In this document: positions 52,838-64,000 of the stretch, piece after piece
How the letters are laid out: the number at the start of each line of letters is the position of its first letter
Numbering within the stretch: the first letter of the stretch is position 1
Source of the DNA: Daphnia carinata
Lineage: Eukaryota > Arthropoda > Branchiopoda > Diplostraca > Daphniidae
Length of the DNA: 64,000 nucleotides
Direction of reading: 5' to 3'
Assembly (NCBI RefSeq): GCF_022539665.2
Contig: NC_081339.1
Span: 4,571,017 to 4,635,016 of the forward strand
The notes under the pieces: generated by a model
Told to the model about the DNA's origin: nothing
The model's input: only the letters and a program-made list of their open reading frames with translations
Databases searched by the model: none
Made by a program: the position numbers and the translations under genes

Positions 52838-53568
52838 GGCCGATTAGGGTTGACGTACTATCGAGCATTCCGATTTCTGCAGAGTTATTAATAACTCACT
52901 GTGGTCTTCAGTGTAGGAAGATTCCCTTTGCTTTTCAGAAGATTAAGTTAGTGCTCCACTGTCTCTGGTTGATGTTAATATTTAGCCACTGTTGTTCAAA
53001 CATCTATAGTTAGGTTAACAATACATCCATTAATCGGCGCAGCATTCAAATATTAAACGCAGTGAAGTGATGAGTGCATTGGAATGATTTTTCTGTTCGT
53101 TCTGTTTGTCGTGCCTTTTTTTTATTTTCTGTAGCCAGAAAACCCCATTTTTCAAATGATTTCAACTGATTCATGAGGAGGCGTGCTTATCAGTATGTTG
53201 CCAATGAATTGCTTCCCGCAAAGTTAGCAATACATTGATTACACAAAAAATTGCAATAATCTTCAACTTTTGCTGCAACATTTGTAATTTAACTTGGATG
53301 GAGTGCAGGGTGTGCATATAATCACTAACATTCGAAAAAATGAAGGTACTTTTCGAACAATATTCGCCTATGGAACCGAGACTAAAACAAAGGTTTCACA
53401 AAAATCTCCATACTTTTTTTTTCCATAAGCTTACTTTCTTTGAGAATGAGTTTCTTCTTTCTTTTTGCTATGATGAAGTAAGCTAAGGAATGATTACTTC
53501 AACGGAAACTATAGAATGTGTTCATACCAAGTTAATTTTAAGGCCCAGCAATCGTAATTTTCTTCTTC
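52838..53568. other. Convergent spacer between HRS and PRPSAP
   Basis: 3' UTRs of two converging genes. TTTATT at 53121-53126 would be a minus-strand AATAAA for PRPSAP, about 445 bases beyond its stop. No gene is seen. Confidence 0.45.
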
Positions 53569-55440
53569 TTAGTCCTCGAGTGTGACGTTGCGAAACAGGT
53601 AGGACATGGACTCTTTGTTGTGGATACGACGAATGGCTTCTGCAAGGAGAACACTGATATCTACTGTTTTGATCTTATGGCACTGCATCTTTTGAATTTC
53701 ATGTGGAATCGTATTGGTAACTACGACTTCGTCGATCGGTGAATCTTCGATAAGCCTAGGGGCATCAGATGAAAGTAAGCCGTGTGTGGCCATTACGTAG
53801 ATTTTGTAAGCACCTCGGTCCTTCAAGACTTCGGCAGCTGCCACGAACGACCTCACGTCGTCGATCATGTCATCCTTTTTTTAAAAGGCGAGGTAGAAAT
53901 TATGTGTCTCATAATAATCCGCTAATTAATTTAATTGGAACGTACCACCATGATAGCGATCCTGCCGCCGACATCTCCAACAACATTAATCGGTGGCTTT
54001 TCTTTAGCAGTCATAACCGGCATTCCTCCGGCTGCGTCCATAGTGCGACTGCGTACTGATGGTGGAGAGTGCCTTCCGTCCACCATGTCTGATTCAGCCT
54101 TGACGCATGAATGGAATTTGTTCACTGGTTAGCGGCTGACTTTATATTAAGAATGCCTTACTTCTTTCTGTTCGCCGTGAATGACGGCGATTCCTAGACG
54201 AAGGCGCTCAGCGTAAGAAGTGGCTTTCTTGGCTGATCCAGGATCACGGGCTACAATTACAGCGTTCCTAAAATCTGGGATCTAACCAAAACAAAAATGC
54301 ATATAGGAAAAATAAAAGTTATAGAGTAATACAGTAAAATAGTAATAAATAAAAAATTTAAATTTTTCAGAAAGTTATACTTGGAAAAGTAGTACAACAA
54401 CTTACGGATTCTTGAATGTATTGAAGAAGGAAGGGTGAAGCACGAAGGTTGTCGACTGGACAATCGAAGAAACCTTGAATTTCTTTTTGATGCAGATCCA
54501 TGGTGATAAGATGATTTAATCCGGAGCGGCACATCATTTTTGCCACTAGTTTGGATACGATGCACCCTCGCTTGCGCATCTTACCTGCATCCGAGGATTG
54601 CGAGTTGGGAGGGAAGGAATTTAAAAGAGAAATATTTTATGTGAAATTGAACTCTGCATGAAATCGGACACGTACAACACGAGTTAATTGAATGAAACAA
54701 ACTAAAAAGACGGAAATACTAGTGCTAGTATGTGAACTACTGCAGGTTCTACGTGCAAGGAAATGACTAAACGAATTTTGGTTAGGCATGCAACTCTACG
54801 TGAACTTCTGAGGTATTGAACTCGGTTGAACGTTGCAGGTCCTTTAGACATAACGAGGGGAAAACTAAAACGGATAAATAAAAAGATTACACTGTTTACT
54901 GTAGGGTAGATAGGGGATGACACCCACGATGCTTCGTGCCGAGGACGTTTTGCAGGCGTAAGCCATAATCAATAGCTCCATAATGTTGTTGTTGACATCT
55001 CTAAAATGTTAAAATTTATGAAGTATTAGGTGCTTCTAAATGAATATATAGAACAGAAAATTTTTGATTGGCTGTTACGTTGATGTTTGGAGACATAATT
55101 TCTAAAAAGATACATCATTCTCAAGTTTTTAAAAGATAATACAATTTGTGTCTTAAAATAAAGAAAACCACAGCATTTACTTGGTTCCTGTTTGAATGAT
55201 GTACACATCTTTCCCTCTAACGGAATCAGCAATATCAACCATAGTCTCACGGTTAGTCTTGTGATAAATCGAAGCAGCACCAACCTTGATGCCTAACCGC
55301 CTGATTAAGAGGAATGCATGAAGCCAACATTGAAATGAGAATGAAAAACATTTCCTTCTTTACTTGGCGATAAGATCAGCCAGCTCAGGATGGGAATTTC
55401 CAGTTATGACCATGAGCTCGCCAACTTTACTGCGATCCAT
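53569..55440 (-). CDS. PRPSAP: Phosphoribosyl pyrophosphate synthetase-associated protein (PAP39/PAP41 type)
   Basis: Non-catalytic regulator that joins PRPP synthetase complexes and dampens their activity. The start is [20 protein letters not shown] at 55440 and the product has about 354 residues in seven exons. Characteristic blocks are [165 protein letters not shown] and [14 protein letters not shown]. The insertion AESD...GRHSPP between the two halves distinguishes PRPSAP from catalytic PRPS. The splice at CAG T|GTAATC restores SKQC-KMRKR. It is divergent from ARB2A. Confidence 0.95.
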
Positions 55441-56328
55441 TCTTGAAAACTGTACTGCACACAATAAAAGAAAACAAACAATCATACAAAACCGCCATTC
55501 GAATCAACGGCAATTCAGAAATCAAGTCTTTAAAATAATATATTAAAAGGAAATATTTCTTATTTGCTAACCTGTTAACTGATGGAAAATAACTTCAATA
55601 ATAGGTTTTTCGTGGAGACAGAAAGAACATGAAACGACGAGAGTGACGTGCAACAACTTATGGCGGTCGTCTGTTGCCGAACCCGATATGAGAGTACGAT
55701 TTGCCAGCTGAGAGCTGACGGAAACCATGCAACTAAATGTTAAATGTTTTTATCTTATTACATTGACGTCAAGTTAATATAACCTTTTGTTATTACAGAA
55801 GATAAGTACTCGATACGTGAAGAATTCAAATGACAGAATCGTAACTCTTTTTCAGAGTAAGGTTTTTGTTTTGTTAGTATTTATCACGCGCTTCTCGACT
55901 GTAAATGAGCAGAGGGTGTAAAATAAACCGTATTCTCCTTGAACTTTTGAAACTAGTCACATCGAGAAATAACTGGAAAATGAATACTTTGTGAAATCAG
56001 CTGATAATAACTGAATAACTAGCGACTGGTTTGTAAATTTTAAGAAAAAATAACGCAATGTCGCAGCCCCGCACCTGACACCGATTTGATGGTTTGACAG
56101 AATCAGAGAAACGTTTCCCGCACAAAATCAAGTGAGAAAATTACGCAATCGTCCAATCTTTCAACCTATTTATTCAACTGTAGGTCCCGCGGGCAAGATG
56201 TGCAAACTGATTCTATCGTAGTTTTTTGCTTTATGTAATGCGAGATACCTTGGAATGAATGCTTCTATTAATTATGCAGGTTCTTACCAGTATTCCTTTC
56301 TTCTCGTTTAGCCAGATTTTCACAAGCG
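55441..56328. promoter_or_regulatory. Divergent upstream region of PRPSAP and ARB2A
   Basis: 888 bp separate the two start codons. Non-coding 5' exons probably lie inside: minus-strand ...CAG|GTTAGC near 55570 for PRPSAP and an acceptor TTCTCGTTTAG ending at 56311 just before the ARB2A ATG. No TATA box was identified. Confidence 0.45.
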
Positions 56329-59300
56329 ATGGATGATTCGTTTCCAAAAACGCTAAAAGAATTCGGTTATGCATTCAATGACCGTATGTATATGTTTGTT
56401 ATGAAATGGATTTTAGTTTCAACAAGACAATAATTTTTCTATCTTCATCGTGATCAGAGGGTCAGTTGCGAATCATTGACTCAAACAGTGGTGTTGCAGG
56501 AGAGCTTCCCTTTGAATTCGAAGTGGATAAACACAACCATGATTACAACCAAAGGCGCTATGAAGCCCTAGGAGAAGTAAGGCAACATACAGTTTTGTAA
56601 TACATCCCTAATTAACTGTTGGACATAATATGTTCCCAGATAATTGACCAGCATGTCTATGAACTGCTTGAGACTAGAGGGAAACTAGAGAAATTAGTTT
56701 TAACGAGAGGAGACTGCAGCGTGAGTTCCAACAAAATAGAATCCTTCATCTTTGTCAGTGATGATATTTTCACCAATAGTGATAAATTGCTTGTGTTAGT
56801 CCATGGAAGCGGTGTAGTTAAGGCTGGACAGTGGGCTCGTAGGTCAGTTCGTCAGTCTTTTAGAATCGTTGACTAATATTGAATAATCATATTGTTTTTC
56901 TTACAATAGATTAATCATCAATGACAATCTGGATACTGGAACACAGTTACCTTTCATTGAGCTGGCCAAGAAGAAAGGTTATGCAGTCATAGTTACAAAT
57001 ACAAATGATAATTATAGAGTAATTGACAAAAAAAAGAAGCTGATACAGGTAAGTTAAAATGGGGACTACATTTTAACAGATTGTTAATGAAATTTGTCAT
57101 TCTACTTTTACAGGGCAGTGAGAATCCTGTGAATCATTTGCTATCAGGTATAAACATAAACCATGACAGTGCAGTCTGTTCACTGTTTTTCTCATGATTT
57201 GTTTATTTGTTTTCCTTTTATGGACCGTTAGTCTGGAATCAGGTTATTGACAAGAGTCCGGCTAAACATATCGCCTTTGTGGCGCACAGCTACGGCGGTG
57301 TCTGTATTTTGGAACTGGTAAGCTAATCGTACTACTCCGCTAGATGTCGTCGTTTATAAAAAGTCCATGTTGATTTCAAATCTAAAAATCGTAGGCAAGT
57401 CAGGTCGAGGATAAGTTTCAAGATCGCGTGTTTGCCCTGGCGATGACGGATTCCGTCCACAGCATGGTACACCACAGTTCGATCGCGGCCAGCCTACAGC
57501 AATTCCTTTGTCAGGTAGGACACGAAAAGTAACATTGGTTGAGGGAAGTCATTACCTATTCACTAGTCCGCAACAATCTGCCGCTCCCGCAGAGAAAAGA
57601 ATTTTTTTTTTAAAGAGAAAGAATTGGGCTCTCCACAATTTATCATATTTTCCCTTTTCCCCCTTTTTCCTGAAAAAGCGGTTGTGAATATTGTTAGGGG
57701 ACTAGTTTGAAAGTCAAGCCAATGAGTTGCACTAGTGGCCAGGTCAAATGGGTTAGCTGTGCATGTCGCACTTAACTCACAGATTTGTACAGCGTTACCG
57801 ACTCTGTTGTCTCCGTGTTTCCGCTTCCGGCCACCGGCAATCTGGGCCTGGACTCTGTTTGATCTCTCTTTCATTCCACCCCTTTTTTTTTCAGTTCGAC
57901 ATTCTTCATCTCTTTAAATTCATTCCACCCCATTTTTGCCCCGTCATATTTCTATTCATTTTCTCGCTGGCGACGTGATTTCTCCTCGTTTTTGAATGGA
58001 AAAACAGAAAATGATGCGGGGGTTATAAAACAATAAAAGCGTGGGAATTTCCTGTAATTCATTATGACAATTTATATACGACCCACCATATAAAATAATA
58101 ATGTCGTACACATAACTACATAATATAGTAGTAAGAGCCCCTTTTCCAATGGCAGCCAAGTGACTCGATGCCGCCTTTACCCCCATTCGATCGGGACAGA
58201 AAAAATAGGAAAGAACTTGTCATTTTGGCGGCTCGGGTTTAAATCATTATTAATATACAACGTGTTTTTTTTTTTTTTTTTTCTCTTCTGTCTACTTGGA
58301 ATGCACGGGCAGTAAAAGAGGAAAAAAAATCATACCTTTCTTTTGTGTCTTATGTGTGTGCGTATCGTAACCGCCTATAAATAGGTAGAAGAAGAAACCC
58401 TCAGGGCGGGCGCAACATCTCTCTATATGACGTCTTTTTCTTCGTTTTTTTTTCATCCTCTTCTTATTTCCCCCCATTTTCTCTCTTTCTTCCCGACATT
58501 TCTTTGTGTGTCGTATTGTATTGCGCCATGTTTCGTTGTGGTTGTGAATAGCCATCGTAAATTATCTTAATATTATTTTTCTCTTTTTTTTCCCCCTTTT
58601 TTTTCTTCTTTCTTTCTTGAAAGATGAACAAGAAATAACACGCCGATTTAGCATCGGTATCTTCGTTGTTCATTTTTTTTTAAAATCCATTTTTAAAAAT
58701 CTTTATAATACTCGTTTATTCTTCTTCTTCTTTGATGTCGGTTTCATTGTTGGACTTTGCGTTATCATCCGGCGAAACACGACACGACATCCATACCCAC
58801 TTTCTAAAGGTGCATTTGAAACAAAACACAGCCATCAGATACACACACATGGAAATATGTTTATTTATTCCGAAAAAAAAAGAAAAGAAATGTCATCGAA
58901 GCCATTGAAATGGTTACAACGACCGGAACTGGAAGAGAGCGCCCTATTTGATTCCCACTTTTTTTTTTTCTCTTTCAATTTTTGCACTCCGGATTTGTTT
59001 AGTATAGTTACATTGACAAGAGGTGTAGGTAAAGGGCCATGCCGTTGAAGAGCGGAAGGGAAAAAAAAAGGAAGGAAATACCGTGAGGGTGGCCGGTCAT
59101 GAGAGTCGCCAAGCGGAACTCAGAGCCCGGATCAAAAACTCGTGGGAAATTCTCCACTCCACGGATTCCACACTGGTTTTGCTTCCTTCCTTCCGCTGAG
59201 ATTTGTCATTCGAATTCATGCGTGATTTGAAATTAAAAAAAAAATTGTGTGATAATTTAAAAAAAAATGACGTGATTAATTTGATTTTAAATTTGTTTTG

Positions 59301-59592
59301 TAGATTGGTCGCAATTGGGTATCATCCGGCCTACCGCTGGACACGCCAATAGGACGGCCGCCTAACGATATCGATCGCGTATCGGCAGGTGAATAATTTC
59401 GATGATTTATTGCATAATTTTTTTTTTCAATTTAATTTCAGAAATGAATAAATTATTGTATTCTTTTTTGGGGGGGCGGCGCTTGTCGGTACAGGTCACA
59501 CGCAACACGAGATGACCTCGTACTGTAGCATGTCCAGTATATTTCAGTTCCTGGAAGAAAAATTGCAGCAAAAGCAACAACAGCCCATTTAA
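56329..59592 (+). CDS. ARB2A: ARB2A/FAM172A homolog (Arb2 domain, alpha/beta hydrolase-like)
   Basis: Homolog of human FAM172A, implicated in linking chromatin and Argonaute to alternative splicing; the Arb2 fold resembles alpha/beta hydrolases. The ATG at 56329 gives MDDSFPKTLKEFGYAFND, matching human FPDTLEGFEYAFNE. Further blocks are GQLR, YNQRRYEALGE, QHVYELLE, LLVLVHGSGVVKAGQWARR, LIINDNLDTGTQLPFIELA, GYAVIVTNTNDNY, VAHSYGGVCILEL (the nucleophile-elbow-like HSYGG), ALAMTDSVHSMVHH, RNWVSSGLPLDTPIG, DRVSAG and HEMTSYCSMSSIFQFLEE. The last two exons start at 59304 and near 59496. A 1.8-kb intron (57515-59303) interrupts the 3' half while the others are short. The charged middle insertion of vertebrate FAM172A is largely missing. 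No clear ER-retention tail is present: the protein ends QQKQQQPI, unlike human (HEEL). Confidence 0.93.
57515..59303 (+). other. Large intron of ARB2A
   Basis: The donor follows CAATTCCTTTGTCAG and the acceptor is TTTTGTAG before ATTGGTCGC. The interior is pyrimidine-rich with poly(T) tracts (58266-58283, 58585-58612). No nested gene was recognised. Confidence 0.6.
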
Positions 59593-61928
59593 TAATCTCT
59601 TCTCTAACCACACCTCTTTTTTTTTCTTTTAAATAGAATTTAATTAATTCATTTCCATGGATGGAGGGCGAAAGGGCAAAGGCGCATTCCGTTTTTAAAA
59701 GAAATCCTCTCTGTTCCTATTGTCTAATTGAAATATCGGTGGTGTTTCACTGTTTGTGCAAGAGGCAGTTATCGTCCATTACACAACAGACAAAGGCAAG
59801 CTGCCAAAGCTTGCGATCAAACAAAAGAAACAAAATGTTTGTGATTGTAATTGGATTCGTTTGGCCACTGTCGTGACGCCGAACGGAGGGGGGGGGGTTC
59901 ATCAAATTAGCGTCTGTTTAACCCTGTTTGGCTCGGCCAGTCACCTGTGTACACCATCAAAAAGCTGTGCAATAAGGGCTTCGTCATTTCGACCAGAAAA
60001 AGGTGTAAGAAGAAGACGCACGCACGCTAAAGAGTTCCTTTGACAGGGGGAAAAAGATGCGGCTAGCAATGGAAAAAAAAAAGAAAAAAATTGGGAAGAA
60101 GGGGGACCGAAAAAGGACGGGACATTGCAACGGTTTCTCCAGTTCCTGCGGACCGACCCCTACCTGAGCGTCTGTTACACGACAGAAGCCCTTTGGATCA
60201 CGCAACGCTGAGATTTCCGCCGACGACTTTTGCCTTATTGGCTTTTGGCCGGGTGTCGTCGAACGGAAGCCCTTCAATTCCACCCTGACTTTAACACACA
60301 CACACACAAAGCAAAGTGGGGTAGAGTGGCCGGTCTTTAAACATGCAAAGCGCGTGCGCAACTCGTCGAAATTTATTTATTTTTTTTTCATAGTTTGTGG
60401 AAGGGGGTAGACTCGTTTGGAACAGACACACAGCCGAGGAACGGGAGTGTCCGTGCGTGTCGGCGGCCAGTTACGGTACACCGGGCTACCGGGCGCTTGG
60501 CCTCTCGGCCCCGCCCTCTGCTTTGACCCCCCTCCCCCGTTACTTTTACCTTTTTTTATTTTTCTTTTAGCTCGGAGAACTGATCATTTTTCTTGTTGTA
60601 TCGGAAAAGAAGAAATGGCCAAATCCACAAAGAAAAACAGGAAACAGTTACGAGGTAAATCCTTAATAATTGTCGAACGTTACGTGTTTCAAATCGACAG
60701 TTATAATCTGTTTTGTGTGGTTTCAAACTCCCTTTCCATGTTCCTTTTTTTCTTTTTCTTTCGAGACGTCAATCATTTTTATGTTTAAACTGAATTATTG
60801 TAAATAACAGCTTGCAAAAGATTTCCTTTGTTGGGGGGGGGGAAGGGAGAATCAAATCGTCAATGTATTACACTGTACACTGAGAATTAAACATCCACAC
60901 ATGAATTTCTGTAATGAAATAAAAACAAAAGTATTAAACCACTGATTCCGATGAAATATCATTGAAAACAAAGCAAAAAAAAAAGAATTGAACTGGGCCG
61001 ACACGCAAACACAAAATGGAAACAATCAAAACAAACCATACATTAATCATGATAAGAGGGCAGCTGTCGATTTGAGGAACACAAATGATTTAAAAACAGA
61101 CTGTACACAACTTTGGCTTGACGCTGTTCACACTCATAAACACAAAAAATGAAATTATTCTTTTTTTTTCTTTTTCTTTTCTTTTGCTTTTTGTTTGCTA
61201 AACCGAGACGAGGAAAATATCAGACATAATGAATAGAATGAATATTGTTTTGTTATCTCCTTACTTCTTTTTTTCCATAATTAATAATATATATAATATT
61301 CGGTGTAATCAATAGTAGTTATAATTAATCATATATACGTATAATATAGATTTGAAAAGAGTTATTAAATGTTCAATCAAAAGCCTTAATGAATTCAAAC
61401 AGTTTCAAGTCTAATAGTAAATTTTTTTTTTTTTAAATGTTCTGATTAAATTTTGTTTTTCTAGTTAGTCTTTAGTCTTATTCATTGTTGCAGATCATGA
61501 CCGGATGTGTCTATTATGAAAAAAAAAATCGTTAGATACCTTTCATCTCCTCTATCAGATATTGAAATATAGTACTAAAGTAGCAGTTTCCAAAGAAGAA
61601 AAGCCTTCCTCCCCCTCCACCAGCCAAAACATAATAGGGGCGACTATTTTTATTTTTTTTTTTTTGTGTTGTATCCCTCAAAACACACACGAGGTTTGCT
61701 GGCGGTGTGTTAGGGGGAAGATGCCAGTATATATATATATGTATATATAACACTATACACTAATATCGAATGTCATCATTGAAAAAAAGAAGATGAAAAG
61801 AGAGAAATCGTTTTTTTCCTGCAAACGTGGCACAGGCAAACATTGAAATTTCGCCCAGCGGACAAAATAAGATCCGCATAAACGGAGAATAGAACAGTAA
61901 AGTGTGTGTGTGTGTGTGTGTGTGTGCT
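59593..61928. other. Convergent spacer between ARB2A and seven-up
   Basis: This holds the ARB2A 3' UTR and, on the minus strand, the seven-up 3' UTR. AATAAA at 60918-60923 is a candidate ARB2A poly(A) signal. Low-complexity tracts include G9 at about 59888, (CA)n near 60297-60306 and the start of a GT tract at 61899. No additional gene was supported. Confidence 0.4.
61899..61926. repeat. (GT)n microsatellite
   Basis: Uninterrupted GT dinucleotide run directly beside the stop codon of the seven-up exon, inside its 3' UTR. Confidence 0.85.

Positions 61929-64000
<2,072 letters not shown>

Noticed and set aside
60615-60656. Short frame starting MAKSTKKNRKQ followed by GTAAAT, like a first exon
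   Set aside because: No continuation exon was found and the basic peptide is too short to assign; it lies in a 3' flank.

Overview
This is eukaryotic nuclear DNA, most likely from a cladoceran crustacean of the Daphnia type. The evidence is compact genes with many 60-80 bp introns, an arthropod-specific DM4/DM12 gene pair, a seven-up (COUP-TF) exon ending in the arthropod-type tail FNWPYMPSM, a Vasa-like relic that fits my recollection of Daphnia Vasa, and A/T-rich spacers full of homopolymer and CA/CT microsatellites. The species call is inference, because no search was possible. I rebuilt the gene models by hand from splice signals, reading frame and remembered protein families.

Layout, left to right. 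1-5.3 kb: two DM4/DM12 secreted-protein genes (minus) and geranylgeranyltransferase I beta subunit (plus). 5.4-6.6 kb: PRCC (minus), tail to tail with it. 7.2-8.9 kb: a broken intron-containing copy of the Vasa/DDX4 germline helicase. 9-15.7 kb: gene-poor and repeat-rich, with two tRNA-like relics, a fold-back element, a piggyBac-like MITE and a GGCGAAGAC-type minisatellite. 15.7-18.2 kb: Na+/H+ exchanger NHE8 (minus) with an apparent U12-type AT-AC intron. 20.9-25.5 kb: G-protein alpha-s (minus) with a GC-AG intron and large microsatellite-rich introns. 27.2-28.9 kb: a short SPIDR-like DNA-repair scaffold (plus). 28.9-39.6 kb: nearly 11 kb without a recognisable gene. 39.7-43.5 kb: C/EBP (minus) and C/EBP-gamma-like (plus), head to head. 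44.9-46.7 kb: endonuclease IV/APN1 (minus), divergent from SMYD4-like (plus, 47.1-49.4 kb). 50.0-52.8 kb: HRS/HGS (plus). 53.6-55.4 kb: PRPP-synthetase-associated protein (minus), divergent from ARB2A/FAM172A (plus, 56.3-59.6 kb). 61.9-62.2 kb: the last coding exon of seven-up (minus), whose other exons lie beyond the right edge.

Most genes are unrelated housekeeping or signalling loci. Two groups stand out. The C/EBP pair encodes likely dimerisation partners and mirrors the CEBPA-CEBPG linkage of mammals. Several gene pairs are divergent with short shared upstream regions. The most distinctive sequence-level features are the non-canonical introns of NHE8 and G-alpha-s, single-base frame breaks at A5 runs in two otherwise well-conserved genes, and the Vasa relic.
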